Below are positions 36,374-48,072 of a stretch of DNA of 64,000 bases, piece by piece. Source of the DNA: an uncultured Caulobacteraceae bacterium (GTDB taxonomy: Bacteria; Pseudomonadota; Alphaproteobacteria; Caulobacterales; Caulobacteraceae); assembly GCA_903923135.1 (NCBI GenBank), contig CAIXWN010000168.1:1-64000 (forward strand). Reading direction: 5' to 3'. A program made the position numbers and the translations under genes. The stretch's first letter is position 1, and each line of letters opens with the position of its first letter. The notes beneath the pieces were generated by a model. That model was not told where the DNA came from. It saw nothing but the letters and a program-made list of their open reading frames with translations, and did no database searches.

Positions 36374-36785
36374 AACGATCGCCTTCGGGCTTGTCCGTGG
36401 CGTAGGCGTGGGTGGTGTACTGGATATTGCGGCCGCCAGTCTCGGTGCGTTGCAGGCGGAACCCGGGCTCGATGGCCGGACGGTTGACGATGAAGCTCAG
36501 CCGCACCGTCTCCCAGCCATGGGTGGAGTCGAAGGCGTTGATGCGGATGTACAGGCCGCCATGGATCTTGCGGCATTCATTGAGCTCCTGCACCACGCCG
36601 ACCGCGTCCTGCAGGTCGAACATCGGCATCCCCCACATTTCCCAGTAGGTATTCCGGGGATGGGGGTCGTCGGTGTATTCGATGCCGAGCGCCCAGCCCT
36701 GGTCGAGGGCGTACTGCACCTGGGCGGTGATCTGGGCGTCGGTGAGGTCCGGCAGAAACGAGAAAGCGCCTTGAGTGATTCGCAT
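36366..36785 (-). CDS. cbbS: RuBisCO small subunit, red-type (form I C/D)
   Basis: A 139-residue protein starting [36 protein letters not shown] and [13 protein letters not shown] are conserved core blocks, and [17 protein letters not shown] follows. The C-terminal 35 residues (from [10 protein letters not shown] to the end) form the beta-hairpin extension of red-type small subunits that fills the central channel. ATG at 36785, 15 bases after cbbL. Confidence 0.96.
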   Translation of the reverse strand: MRITQGAFSFLPDLTDAQITAQVQYALDQGWALGIEYTDDPHPRNTYWEMWGMPMFDLQDAVGVVQELNECRKIHGGLYIRINAFDSTHGWETVRLSFIVNRPAIEPGFRLQRTETGGRNIQYTTHAYATDKPEGDRYG

Positions 36786-36800
36786 GGGGGTCTCTCCTGA

Positions 36801-39396
<2,596 letters not shown>

Positions 39397-39418
39397 GGAG
39401 GTCTCCCGGGCTGAGGGT

Positions 39419-41425
39419 CTAGGGGGCGCGAACGCCGGCGGTCGTCTTCACACGGACGGCCGCGGCGATCGCCTCGGGGGTGATGCCGAAGTGGCTGTAG
39501 AGGTCTGCGGCCGGCGCGGATTCGCCGAACCCGGTCATGCCGATGAAGGCGCCATCGGGCCCGATCCAGCGGTCCCAGCCGAAACGGAGAGCCGCCTCGA
39601 CACCGATCCGCGGAGCCGCGCCAAGCACCGCCGCCCGGTATTCCGGGCTCTGGCGCTCGAACAGCTCCCAGGACGGCATGGAGACGACGGCCACGTTGAG
39701 ACCTTCGCCAGCCAGGGTTTCGGCGGCCGCCACCGCCAGATGGACCTCCGAACCGGTCGACAGAATCGTCGCCTGGCGCGGGCCGTCGGCCTCGCGGAGC
39801 ACATAGGCCCCCTTGGCCGAATGGTTCACGCCATCTGCCGCCATCCGGAGGGTCGGCAGATTCTGCCGCGACAGAGCGAGGGCCGAGGGTGCGTGGCGTT
39901 CGGCCAAGGCGACGGCGTAACACTCCGCGGTCTCCACCGCGTCGGCCGGCCGGTAGGTGATCAGGCCCGGCATGGCCCGCAGCGACGCCATGTGCTCGAC
40001 CGGCTGGTGGGTGGGCCCGTCCTCGCCGACCCCTATGGAGTCGTGCGTGAACACGTAGATCACGCGCTGTTTCATCAGGGCCGACAGGCGGATCGCGCCC
40101 CTGGCGTAGTCGGCGAACACCAGGAAGGTCCCGCCGTAGGGAACGAATCCGCCGTGCAGGGCGATGCCGTTCATCGCCGCGGCCATGCCGTGTTCGCGGA
40201 TGCCGTAGCGCATGTAACGGCCGGAGAAGTCGCCGGCGGTCACCGAGGTCATGCCCTTGGTGATGGTGTAGTTGGAGTGCGTCAGGTCGGCGGAGCCGCC
40301 GACGGTCAGATCGGTGGCCGCATTGATGACGCCGAGCGTGTTTTCCGAGGCCTTCCGGGTGGCGATGTTCGGCTTCGAGGCCACCAGTTCGGCGGCATAG
40401 GCCTTCAGGTCCGCCTGGACCGCGGCGGGCAGCTCCCCGGCGATGGCGGCGTCGAAACGCGCGCGATCAGCCGAGGCCGCATGACGCCCGGTCCAGGCGC
40501 GGCGGGCGCGGCTCCCGGCCCGGCCGGGTTTGCGCCAAGCGGCCGCGATCCCGGCGGGAATCTCGAACGGGGCGTAGGGCCAGTTCAGGGCGGCGCGGGC
40601 GCCGGCGGCTTCGTCAGCGCCCAGCGGCGAGCCGTGGACGCCTTCGGTGCCGGCCGTGGTGGGCGCGCCGAAGCCGATCGTCGTACGGCAGGCGATCAGC
40701 GACGGGCGTCGGTCGGCCTTGGCCTTGCGGAGAGCCCGGGCGATGGCGACCGGGTCGTGGCCGTCTATGGCCTGGGTGTGCCAACCGCTGGCGGCGAAAC
40801 GTTTCACCTGGTCGGTGGACGTCGAAAGCGACGTCGGGCCGTCGATGGTGATCCTGTTGTCGTCCCACAGGACGATCAGGCGGCCCAGTCCCAGATTGCC
40901 GGCCAGATCGATCGCCTCATGGCTGACGCCCTCCATAAGGCAGCCGTCGCCGGCGATCGCATAGGTGTGGTGATCGACCAGGTCGGCGCCGAAGCGCGCC
41001 GCCATCATCCGTTCGGCGATAGCCATGCCCACGGCGGTGGCGATACCCTGCCCCAAGGGGCCGGTGGTCGTCTCGACGCCCTGGGTGTGGCCGTATTCCG
41101 GGTGGCCCGGCGTCTTGGAGCCAAGCTGGCGAAAATTGCGGATCTGGTCGATCGTCACGTCCGGATAGCCGGTCAGATGCAGCAGGGCGTAGAGCAGCAT
41201 CGACCCGTGGCCGGCCGACAGCACGAACCGGTCGCGATCAGGCCAGGCGGGATCGCGCGGATCGAACTTGAGGAATCGGGTGAACAGCACCGTGGCGACG
41301 TCCGCCATGCCCATCGGCATGCCGGGGTGCCCGCTCTTGGCCTTCTCGACGGCGTCGACGGCCAGAAAACGGATGGCGTTGGCCATCTGGGCGGGGGTGA
41401 CTTTGGCGGCGGTCGGGTTTGGCAT
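39419..41425 (-). CDS. tkt: Transketolase
   Basis: A 668-residue ThDP enzyme. [20 protein letters not shown] is the N-terminal signature; [18 protein letters not shown] is the ThDP/metal site (GDG, then about 25 residues to the NN-like end), and [20 protein letters not shown] the PYR-domain block. It moves two-carbon units for RuBP regeneration (cbbT role). The ATG at 41425 lies 15 bases after the prk stop. A long open frame on the opposite strand is only a GC-rich shadow. Confidence 0.95.
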   Translation of the reverse strand: MPNPTAAKVTPAQMANAIRFLAVDAVEKAKSGHPGMPMGMADVATVLFTRFLKFDPRDPAWPDRDRFVLSAGHGSMLLYALLHLTGYPDVTIDQIRNFRQLGSKTPGHPEYGHTQGVETTTGPLGQGIATAVGMAIAERMMAARFGADLVDHHTYAIAGDGCLMEGVSHEAIDLAGNLGLGRLIVLWDDNRITIDGPTSLSTSTDQVKRFAASGWHTQAIDGHDPVAIARALRKAKADRRPSLIACRTTIGFGAPTTAGTEGVHGSPLGADEAAGARAALNWPYAPFEIPAGIAAAWRKPGRAGSRARRAWTGRHAASADRARFDAAIAGELPAAVQADLKAYAAELVASKPNIATRKASENTLGVINAATDLTVGGSADLTHSNYTITKGMTSVTAGDFSGRYMRYGIREHGMAAAMNGIALHGGFVPYGGTFLVFADYARGAIRLSALMKQRVIYVFTHDSIGVGEDGPTHQPVEHMASLRAMPGLITYRPADAVETAECYAVALAERHAPSALALSRQNLPTLRMAADGVNHSAKGAYVLREADGPRQATILSTGSEVHLAVAAAETLAGEGLNVAVVSMPSWELFERQSPEYRAAVLGAAPRIGVEAALRFGWDRWIGPDGAFIGMTGFGESAPAADLYSHFGITPEAIAAAVRVKTTAGVRAP

Positions 41426-41439
41426 CTGATTCTCCTCGA

Positions 41440-42318
41440 TCAGCGAAGACTGCGTCGGCGACGCTCTATCAGCTTGAGGATCATGGGGGTGAGGATCAGT
41501 TGCATGGCCAGGTCGAGCTTGCCGCCAGGGATGCAGATCGAATTGGCGCGGCTCATGAAACTGCCGTCGATCATCGACAGCAGATAGGGAAAGTCGAAGC
41601 CCTGGGGCTTCCGGAACCGGATGACCACGATCGACTCATCAGGCGTGGGAATCCATCGCGCGACGAAGGGGTTGGAGGTGTCGACGGTCGGCACCCGCTG
41701 GAAGTTCACGTCGGTCTCGCTGAACTGCGGGCAGATGAAGTTGATGTAGTCGGGCATCCGACGCAGGATCGTGTCGGTCACCGCCTTGTCGGTGTAGCCA
41801 CGGGCAGACTTGTCCCGGTGAAGCTTCTGGATCCATTCCAGATTGATGACCGGCACGACGCCGATCTTCAGGTCGACATGCTGGGCGAGGTTCACGTCCT
41901 CGGTGACGATTGCGCCGTGGAGGCCTTCATAGAACAGCAGGTCCGAGCCGTCCTCGAAGGGCGCCCAGTCGGTGAAGTTTCCGGGCTCTACGCCGTATTT
42001 CTCAGCTTCCTGACGGTCGTGGATGTAGTGCCGGGTGCGCCCGCCGCCGGTCTCTCCGTAGGTCTTGAACACGGCTTCCAGTTCTGGAAGCAGGTTCGCG
42101 TAGTCACCGAAGTGGCTGTAGTGGGTGTTCCCCTCGGCCGCGGCGGCGCCCATGTTCGCCGCCATCTCCACGCGGTTGTATCGGTGGAAGGCGTCGCCCT
42201 CGATGTAGACGGCCTTGATCTCCTCGCGCTGGAAGATCTGCTCGAACGTGCGCTTCACCGAGGTCGTGCCCGCGCCTGAGGACCCGGTGATGGCGATGAT
42301 CGGATGTTTGTGGGACAT
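41440..42318 (-). CDS. prk: Phosphoribulokinase
   Basis: A 292-residue kinase of the proteobacterial (class I) type. The P-loop is [11 protein letters not shown] (residues 12-22); [27 protein letters not shown] and [10 protein letters not shown] contain the catalytic Asp and substrate-binding residues. It phosphorylates ribulose-5-P to RuBP. Class I enzymes are octameric and activated by NADH. The frame extends upstream, but [12 protein letters not shown] at 42318 is the natural start. It is the cbbP of the operon. Confidence 0.96.
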   Translation of the reverse strand: MSHKHPIIAITGSSGAGTTSVKRTFEQIFQREEIKAVYIEGDAFHRYNRVEMAANMGAAAAEGNTHYSHFGDYANLLPELEAVFKTYGETGGGRTRHYIHDRQEAEKYGVEPGNFTDWAPFEDGSDLLFYEGLHGAIVTEDVNLAQHVDLKIGVVPVINLEWIQKLHRDKSARGYTDKAVTDTILRRMPDYINFICPQFSETDVNFQRVPTVDTSNPFVARWIPTPDESIVVIRFRKPQGFDFPYLLSMIDGSFMSRANSICIPGGKLDLAMQLILTPMILKLIERRRRSLR

Positions 42319-42337
42319 GGCGGCGAGACTTTCCCGA

Positions 42338-43405
42338 TTAGTTGCGGAGCAGGCCGCGGCGCCCGAACAGGGGCGCGTCACGGCTGGGGGGCGCGAGGTC
42401 CAGGTAGTACTGCCGGACCCTCTCGACCTTGTTGGCCGAGCCCATGACGAAGGGCACGCGTTGGTGAGGTGAGTGCGGTTTGCGGTCCAAAATGTTGTCG
42501 ATGCCGTCTGTGGCCGCGCCCCCGGCCTGCTCGGCCAGGAAGGCGATCGGGTTGGCCTCGTACATCAGCCTGAGCCGGCCCTGCTCATATCCGGGACGTC
42601 GATCACCAGGGTACAGAAAGATGCCGCCCCTCATGAAGATCCGGTAGGAGTCGGCGACCAGGGAGGCGACCCAACGCATGTTGAAGTTGCGCCCCGACGG
42701 TCCTTCCTCGCCCTTGACGCAGTCGTCGATGTAGCTCTGCACCGGCTCGTGCCAGTGCCGGTAGTTCGAGGCGTTGATAGCGTACTCCGGCACATTGGTC
42801 GGAATGGAGAGGTTCGATTCCACCAGCAGGAACTCCCCGGTGGCCTCGCTCAGCACCAGCAGGTGCGCGCCCTTGCCGAAACTGATCACCAGAGAGGTTT
42901 GCGGGCCGTAGATGAAGAAGCCGGCGGCGAGTTGGGCGCGGCCGGTCTGCCGGAAAGCCAACGCAGGTTCGTCGATGGCCTCCGGGACCATCGGGAAGAT
43001 CGAGAAGATGGTGCCGATGGGGGCGTTGACGTCAATGTTGGACGAGCCGTCCAGGGGATCGATAGCCACGGCCACCAGTCCTTCCGGGTCCATGACGCTG
43101 GCGGCGTCGACTTCTTCGGAGAGATAGGCCGCTATGCCCGCCCTGCGCAGGGCGCTGGAAAACAGGTCCTCTGCGACCAGGTCGAGCTTCTTCTGACCGT
43201 CCCCGTCAACGTTGGCGCTGCCGGCGTGGGCCCCCAGGCGACCATGCAGTGGAGGTGTGGCGATGAGTGTCGATAGCGCGACCGCCGCTTCGGCCATCTG
43301 CGTCAGGGCCCCGGCGACCGCCTCGGCCGCAACCCCGCCGCCGCCTGCGCGGAGGTCTGAATCCAGCAGTGTTTCGAGTGTCCCGCGGTGTTGCATCGTT
43401 TCCAT
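42338..43405 (-). CDS. fbp: Fructose-1,6-bisphosphatase class I (Calvin-cycle)
   Basis: A 355-residue enzyme. YLSEEVDAASV and AIDPLDGSSNIDVNAPIGTIF are the metal-binding signature, with YGPQTSLVISFGKG and a sugar-phosphate site near IFMRGGIFLYPGDRR. It hydrolyses fructose-1,6- and probably sedoheptulose-1,7-bisphosphate (cbbF role). It is the first gene of the leftward cbb operon, 129 bases from divergent cbbR. ATG at 43405 or 43396. Confidence 0.95.
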   Translation of the reverse strand: METMQHRGTLETLLDSDLRAGGGGVAAEAVAGALTQMAEAAVALSTLIATPPLHGRLGAHAGSANVDGDGQKKLDLVAEDLFSSALRRAGIAAYLSEEVDAASVMDPEGLVAVAIDPLDGSSNIDVNAPIGTIFSIFPMVPEAIDEPALAFRQTGRAQLAAGFFIYGPQTSLVISFGKGAHLLVLSEATGEFLLVESNLSIPTNVPEYAINASNYRHWHEPVQSYIDDCVKGEEGPSGRNFNMRWVASLVADSYRIFMRGGIFLYPGDRRPGYEQGRLRLMYEANPIAFLAEQAGGAATDGIDNILDRKPHSPHQRVPFVMGSANKVERVRQYYLDLAPPSRDAPLFGRRGLLRN

Positions 43406-43482
43406 CCAAACGCGCGCCGTGCCGGCGTCGCGGCGTCACCCTTAAAAGGGAAACCCTCCCGTACGAAACCGCTTTAGGCGTT

Positions 43483-43536
43483 TGCCGATAAATGAAAATT
43501 GGAAATTATCGGCACTTGAATTAGATAAAATCTAAT
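43483..43536. promoter_or_regulatory. Candidate CbbR operator region
   Basis: Two inverted repeats lie between fbp and cbbR. TGCCGATAA (43483-43491) and TTATCGGCA (43506-43514) form a 9-bp dyad with a 14-base spacer. Next to it is the perfect palindrome ATTAGATAAAATCTAAT (43520-43536) of LysR type (T-N11-A), which overlaps the cbbR start codon. The second would let CbbR repress itself, while the first could contribute to cbb operon control. The roles are inferred from family knowledge and position. Confidence 0.7.
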
Positions 43537-44503
43537 GCGAGGACTCACGCTCAAACAGCTCGAGGCGGTAAGGGCAATCGTCAGGCATGGCACGCTCACC
43601 GCGGCCGCCGGCGCCATTGGCATCACGCCGTCCGCCATGACCACGCGGCTGAAGGAGCTGGAGGCCGTTTGCGGTTTCGAGCTTTTTGACCGGGCTTCGG
43701 CGGGCCTGCAAATGAACCGGGCCGGCGAGACGATCCTGGCCCTTGCCAATCAGGTTCACGCCGCCATTGAGGTCGCCGACGGCTCCCTGTCCACGCTCCG
43801 GGGCGTGACCTCCGGCTCGCTGGTCATCGGAATCACCTCGACCGCCAAGTATTTCGCGCCGCGCCTGATCGCCGAGTTCGCGCGGCGATACCCCGGCGTC
43901 GACATCTCCCTGTCGGTCGGGAACCGCCTGGAAACCATCGACGCGCTCAAGCGCCTGAAGATTGACGTGGCGATCATGGGCCGCCCGCCGGCTTGGCTTG
44001 ATCTGGTGTCCGAGCCCTTCGGCGACCACCCGATGATCATGATCGGGCCTCCTGACCACCCTCTCGCCGGACAGGTCGACATCGACCGGTCCGCGATCGC
44101 CGAGGAGCGCTTCCTGATGCGCGAGGAGGGGTCCGGCACCCGGGTCGTGTTCGAGGAGTTCTTCCACGGGCCAGTCAGGCGGGACTCGAATTTCAACATC
44201 GAGATCGGGAGCAACGAGACCATCAAGCAGGGCGTCATGGCCGGGCTCGGCCTGGCGCTGATCTCGGCCCACACCGTCGCCTTTGAGGTGGAAACCGGCC
44301 GGCTGGCGGTGCTCCATGTCAAAGGGCTGCCGATCCGTCGCACCTGGTATGTCGCCTATCCCGCCGACAAGGCGGTTCTGCCAGCCATGAAGGCCTTCCG
44401 CGAGTTCACCCTCACAGAGGGGGCGGGGCATCTTCCGAAGCTGAGCGGGCTCGCGCCGGCTGAGTCGCCGAAGCTCCTCGGATCGGGCGTGGACGTGACC
44501 TAA
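43535..44503 (+). CDS. cbbR: LysR-type regulator of the Calvin-cycle operon
   Basis: A 322-residue LysR protein. LTLKQLEAVRAIVRHGTLTA and ITPSAMTTRLKELEAVCGFELF form the winged helix-turn-helix (residues 4-55), and the effector-binding domain follows from residue 90. CbbR senses metabolites such as RuBP or NADPH and activates cbb genes; the divergent arrangement with fbp is classical. The ATG overlaps a palindrome in its own control region. It is followed after 385 bases by the puc operon on the same strand. Confidence 0.93.
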   Translation: MRGLTLKQLEAVRAIVRHGTLTAAAGAIGITPSAMTTRLKELEAVCGFELFDRASAGLQMNRAGETILALANQVHAAIEVADGSLSTLRGVTSGSLVIGITSTAKYFAPRLIAEFARRYPGVDISLSVGNRLETIDALKRLKIDVAIMGRPPAWLDLVSEPFGDHPMIMIGPPDHPLAGQVDIDRSAIAEERFLMREEGSGTRVVFEEFFHGPVRRDSNFNIEIGSNETIKQGVMAGLGLALISAHTVAFEVETGRLAVLHVKGLPIRRTWYVAYPADKAVLPAMKAFREFTLTEGAGHLPKLSGLAPAESPKLLGSGVDVT

Positions 44504-44530
44504 CGGCGTCAGAAATGCGACTCCCGAGCT

Positions 44531-44562
44531 GCGTCACCTTGACGCGGATACGTCTTTGACGT
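44531..44562. promoter_or_regulatory. Two adjacent CGTC/GACG dyads upstream of puc
   Basis: GCGTCA-CCT-TGACGC at 44531-44545 and ACGTC-TTT-GACGT at 44550-44562, with centres 18 bases apart. Both have the same half-sites (CGTC facing GACG). They lie about 150-180 bases before the puc promoter. A pair of protein-binding sites is likely, but no known family could be assigned. Confidence 0.45.
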
Positions 44563-44696
44563 CCCGAAACAGTGTTCGCCGCCCTCTGTCTTCCCCTCGG
44601 CGGCGCCTCTCGCGCGTGGATATTGTCTGATCTGCGTCGCCGCGAGAATCCGGAGTCTCGCGGGGGCAGAACGTTCAGCATACCGCCCCAATTCGC

Positions 44697-44736
44697 TGTA
44701 ATTCTGCCTTGACACTTTGGACCGTCAGGCTAGGGT
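44697..44736 (+). promoter_or_regulatory. puc promoter with PpsR/CrtJ box
   Basis: A TGT-N12-ACA site (44697-44714) of the PpsR/CrtJ type overlaps a TTGACA -35 element (44709-44714); TAGGGT (44731-44736) 16 bases further on is a good -10. PpsR represses puc transcription in oxygen in relatives. The arrangement lets the repressor block the polymerase directly. Confidence 0.75.
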
Positions 44737-44888
44737 GACAGTGCCTTGGGAAGGCGCGGTTCGCCGCAACTGAACAGGACGCGACTTGGTGACTGTGGCC
44801 CGGGGAAGCCCGTTAGGCAGGCAGTCTTAACTTAATGACGTGCGGACCGGCAGGTGCCCGGCCCGGCGTCCTGAGAGGAGACGGTACT

Positions 44889-45044
44889 GTGGCGAATGAT
44901 GCTGATAGAGTTTGGCCGACCGGGCTGACCCGGGCCGAGTCCGAAGAACTACACACGCACATCATTGATGGCGCGCGCGTGTTCTTCTGTATCGCGCTGG
45001 CCGCCCACGCCCTGGCGTTCGTCTTGACGCCCTGGCTCAAGTAG
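44889..45044 (+). CDS. pucB: LH2 antenna beta polypeptide
   Basis: A 51-residue single-helix protein: [20 protein letters not shown] then [15 protein letters not shown]. It matches LH2 beta: H22 and R30 near the B800 site and H40 as the B850 ligand (H12, R20 and H30 in the Rhodoblastus acidophilus protein). The frame is open upstream, but GTG at 44889 with AGGAGA eight bases ahead is the start. It precedes pucA by 12 bases. Confidence 0.93.
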   Translation: MANDADRVWPTGLTRAESEELHTHIIDGARVFFCIALAAHALAFVLTPWLK

Positions 45045-45056
45045 AGGGAACCCGCT

Positions 45057-45299
45057 ATGAACCAGAAAGAAATTTGGTTGGTTGTGAAGCCGACCGTTGG
45101 CCTGCCCCTTTTCCTGGGCAGCGTGGCCGCGACGGCCCTGCTGGTGCACTACGCGGTGCTGACCCACACGACCTGGTTTTCGGCCTATTGGGAAGGTGGC
45201 GCCAAGGCGAAAACTGACGCGGTCGCGGCGGCTCCGGCTCCGGCTCCGGCTGCGGTGGCGGCCCCGGTGGCGGCTGCCCCGGCTGCTGCGACGAAGTAA
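45057..45299 (+). CDS. pucA: LH2 antenna alpha polypeptide with Ala/Pro-rich tail
   Basis: An 80-residue protein starting [17 protein letters not shown], typical of LH2 alpha. H31 binds B850 and Y44-W45 (in SAYWEGG) gives the hydrogen bonds that shift absorption to about 850 nm, in contrast to FL in B800-820 forms. The N-terminal Met is the usual B800 ligand. The last 32 residues form an Ala/Pro/Lys extension longer than in many LH2 alphas. The identity is well supported. Confidence 0.93.
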   Translation: MNQKEIWLVVKPTVGLPLFLGSVAATALLVHYAVLTHTTWFSAYWEGGAKAKTDAVAAAPAPAPAAVAAPVAAAPAAATK

Positions 45300-45328
45300 A
45301 GACAGGGCTCAATTGATGGCCTGTCCAG

Positions 45329-45354
45329 GGGCCGGGATCCCGCGATCCCGGCCC
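45329..45354 (+). terminator. Stem-loop after pucA
   Basis: An 11-bp GC-rich stem with a four-base CCGC loop, followed by TTGTTCTTT. It could end or stabilise the pucBA messenger, leaving less pucC. This gives the high ratio of antenna to assembly factor. Confidence 0.7.
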
Positions 45355-45454
45355 TTGTTCTTTGCCTGGGGCCCGGGGAGTGCGGACGTTGCCCACTGTC
45401 GGGTTCGCGCGGAAAATATTCCGGTGAATCAACGATGTTGAGTATGTTGGTCCG

Positions 45455-46840
45455 ATGAACCCGCTCAGCACGGTGCTGATCAGGAGGCTGGCGAGTCTGG
45501 GCCCCCGCTTCCTGCCCTTTGCGGACGCCGCGACGCCCGACCTGCCGCTGTCGCGGCTTCTCCGGCTGTCTTTGTTCCAGGTCTCGGTCGGAATGGCGCT
45601 GGTGCTGCTTGTGGGCACCCTCAACCGCGTCATGATCGTCGAGCTCGGCGTGCCGGCGTCCCTTGTGGCGGTGATGATCTCTTTACCGCTGCTCTTCGCG
45701 CCCTTCCGCGCGATCATCGGATTCCGGTCCGATGTGCATAAGTCGGCTCTGGGCTGGCGGCGGGTGCCCTTCATCTGGAACGGTACCCTCGCGCAGTTCG
45801 GCGGTCTGGCGATCATGCCGTTCGCCATCCTGGTGCTCGCCGGATCGGGTCACGCGGCCCATGCGCCCAAATGGATCGGTTATCTCGGCGCCGGGCTGGC
45901 CTTCCTGCTCACCGGCGCCGGTCTACACACCATCCAGACGGTCGGACTGGCGCTGGCGACGGATCTCGCGCCGGCCGAATCGCGACCGAAAGTCGTCGGA
46001 CTCATGTACGTCATGCTGGCGCTGGGTATGATCACCACGGCGCTGCTGTTCGGCGCGCTGCTGGCCAATTTTACCAATGGTCGTCTGATCCAGGTCATCC
46101 AGGGTGCGGCGCTCGCCACCATGATCCTGAACGTCGTGGCGGTCTGGAAGCAGGAGACCCGCCACGCCCGGCGCGATCCGGCCGATGTGCGGCCGCCCGA
46201 GTTCCGCGATTCGTGGGCGAGCTTTATCCACGGCGGTTATGCGGTTCGCCGGCTGATCGCCGTCGGCGTCGGCACCATGGGCTTCAGCATGGAGGATGTC
46301 CTGCTCGAACCCTACGGAGGCCAGGTTCTTCATCTGACGGTCGGCGCAACGACCAAGCTCACCGCCACCCTGGCGATCGGCGCCGTGCTCGGCTTTGGCC
46401 TGGCGTCGCGGATACTCAGCCGCGGCGCCGACCCGTTCCGGATGGCCAGCTCGGGCGCTCTTGTCGGCATTCCCGCACTCATGGCGGTGATCCTGGCGGC
46501 TCCGCTCGGCAGCCCGTTTCTGTTCGGCGTGGGCACGCTTCTCATCGGCTTTGGCGGCGGCCTCTTCAGCCACGGCACCCTTACCGCCACCATGAACATG
46601 GCGCCGCGGGATCAGACCGGACTGGCCCTGGGCGCCTGGGGCGCCGTGCAGGCGACCGCTGCAGGAGCGGCGATCGCTCTGGGTGGCATCATCCGCGACC
46701 TCGTCGCTGGCGCGTTCAGTCACAATGTGCTCGGTCCGGCCGCGGGGTACGACTTCGTCTACGGCCTCGAGATGGTGCTCCTTTTCGTCACCCTGGCGGC
46801 GATGTTCCCGTTGCTGCGCCGGGTTGCTTCGGCGGCCTGA
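45455..46840 (+). CDS. pucC: PucC/LhaA family light-harvesting assembly protein
   Basis: A 461-residue membrane protein of the BCD/PucC subset of the major facilitators, with about 12 helices. LVGTLNRVMIVELGVPASLV, APFRAIIGFRSDVHKSALGW, FIWNGTLAQFGGLAIMPF and MEDVLLEPYGGQVL are family signatures. It helps LH2 polypeptides and bacteriochlorophyll assemble in the membrane. It is the third gene of pucBAC, and converges with pufM. Confidence 0.93.
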   Translation: MNPLSTVLIRRLASLGPRFLPFADAATPDLPLSRLLRLSLFQVSVGMALVLLVGTLNRVMIVELGVPASLVAVMISLPLLFAPFRAIIGFRSDVHKSALGWRRVPFIWNGTLAQFGGLAIMPFAILVLAGSGHAAHAPKWIGYLGAGLAFLLTGAGLHTIQTVGLALATDLAPAESRPKVVGLMYVMLALGMITTALLFGALLANFTNGRLIQVIQGAALATMILNVVAVWKQETRHARRDPADVRPPEFRDSWASFIHGGYAVRRLIAVGVGTMGFSMEDVLLEPYGGQVLHLTVGATTKLTATLAIGAVLGFGLASRILSRGADPFRMASSGALVGIPALMAVILAAPLGSPFLFGVGTLLIGFGGGLFSHGTLTATMNMAPRDQTGLALGAWGAVQATAAGAAIALGGIIRDLVAGAFSHNVLGPAAGYDFVYGLEMVLLFVTLAAMFPLLRRVASAA

Positions 46841-46852
46841 GGGCGCCCCAGA

Positions 46853-46885
46853 GCCTGACATCTTCGCCTGCGGTAGGCGTCAGGC
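46853..46885 (+). terminator. Hairpin after pucC
   Basis: An outer stem GCCTGA/TCAGGC and an inner stem CGCCT/AGGCG with a small bulge, starting 12 bases after the pucC stop. There is no T run, so an intrinsic terminator is uncertain; it could protect the 3' end. Confidence 0.4.
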
Positions 46886-47067
46886 CCACCGGTCTCTCTC
46901 CGCGCCTTCCCGGAAGGTCCGGTCCAGGACCCGCGTTGCTCCACCGTTGGTCGCGCTGAGGGCGATGTCGCCTCGCCCTCGCGCCAGGCGGGGTGCTCGA
47001 CTGTGTGGCGTCTCGCTGATCCTGAATTCGAAACGCCGGGAGGCTCACGGCCATCGCCTGAGCCGGG

Positions 47068-47105
47068 ACAAAGAAAAAGACCCAGGGCGTCAAGCCCTGG
47101 GTCTT
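47068..47105 (-). terminator. Intrinsic terminator of the puf operon
   Basis: AAGACCCAGGGC (47077-47088) pairs perfectly with GCCCTGGGTCTT (47094-47105). On the leftward transcript the 12-bp stem is followed by a T-rich run, from the A-rich bases at 47068-47078. It lies 27 bases after the pufM stop. Confidence 0.88.
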
Positions 47106-47131
47106 CCTGTCAGGACGCCTGCGGTGGGCGG

Positions 47132-48058
47132 CTATTCGGTGAAGGCGTAGTGGTGGACGACAGCCCAAGTATGCCAGTCGTCGACGACCGTTCCGGTGAT
47201 CAGGATGCCAATGCCACCGGACAGCGGCGTCAGCACGGCGAACCACCAGGCCCAGCGGTGAATGGATTCCATGGTGGCGTTGAAGCCCATGGTCCAGCGC
47301 CAGAAGAGGGCTGCGCGCTCCGAGGCCGTGCCGCGGTCGGTGATCTGCTCCACCTCCCGTTCTCCGCCGTAACGGCTGACCGCCAGAATGGTAGCCGCGT
47401 GCATGGCGAACAGCAGGGTCGAGCCATAGAGGAACGCGATAGAGAAGCAGTGGAACGGGTTGTAGAAGAGGTTGCCGTAGCGGATCGAGAACGCGTTCAC
47501 CCAGTCGAGGTGAGGGAATATGCCGAACGGCACCGCCTCACTCCAGCTGCCCATGAGGACGGGCCGGATGAAGCCCAGGACGAGGTACAGCCAGATGGCC
47601 GAGGCGAAAGCCCAGGCCACATGCGTGCCAAGTCCGAGAGCCTTGGCTCGCAGGTAGGTCCGGACCCACCAGAGCAGCAGGGACGCGGTCAGGAACAACC
47701 CGGTGATAAGCCACCACCCGCCGTGTTCTAGCGGCGGGAACACCGCCAGTCCGTATTCGGGGGCGGGTGGCTGTAGGCCCAGCCACGGCAGTTGCCGAAG
47801 GAACTCGGCGAAGTTCCACTTCACCGAGGCGAGCATGTTCAGCCCGATGATCTCGAAGGCGATGAAGCCGAAGAAGATCGAGGCGCAACCCGTGAGCCCC
47901 AGGTAGATCGGGCCGACCTGCGAGGCGCCCAGAATCCCGAGCAGGCGGAAGAAGAACGGACGCCCGCTCCGCGCGAGTTCGGCGCGCGCCAGCGGCACGC
48001 CCATTTCTGCGGGGCCGACAACCTGAACCTGGGTGAAGATGTTTTGATATCTTGCCAT
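47132..48058 (-). CDS. pufM: Photosynthetic reaction centre M subunit
   Basis: A 308-residue, five-helix protein. H203 ([11 protein letters not shown]) and H220 (FAMHAATIL) are the bacteriochlorophyll and iron ligands; H267 (ESIHRWAWW) and E235 also bind the iron. It matches PufM with the M-side quinone site. The frame extends upstream to 48082, but [13 protein letters not shown] is the standard start. It ends the operon, and no pufC follows. Confidence 0.96.
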   Translation of the reverse strand: MARYQNIFTQVQVVGPAEMGVPLARAELARSGRPFFFRLLGILGASQVGPIYLGLTGCASIFFGFIAFEIIGLNMLASVKWNFAEFLRQLPWLGLQPPAPEYGLAVFPPLEHGGWWLITGLFLTASLLLWWVRTYLRAKALGLGTHVAWAFASAIWLYLVLGFIRPVLMGSWSEAVPFGIFPHLDWVNAFSIRYGNLFYNPFHCFSIAFLYGSTLLFAMHAATILAVSRYGGEREVEQITDRGTASERAALFWRWTMGFNATMESIHRWAWWFAVLTPLSGGIGILITGTVVDDWHTWAVVHHYAFTE

Positions 48059-48072
48059 GGTAAAAGAGTCCC

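Larger units (their letters stand above)
44504..44888. other. Intergenic region between cbbR and pucB (385 bases)
   Basis: No protein gene is supported. The left part holds two CGTC/GACG dyads, the middle a promoter with a PpsR-type box, and the right part a leader of about 150 bases before the pucB ribosome site AGGAGA at 44875-44880. The end of cbbR carries no obvious terminator. Confidence 0.6.

Noticed and set aside
44835-44888. In-frame upstream extension of pucB starting at ATG 44835
   Set aside because: The added residues are Gly/Arg/Pro-rich and unlike LH2 beta. The GTG at 44889 has the ribosome site and gives the normal length.
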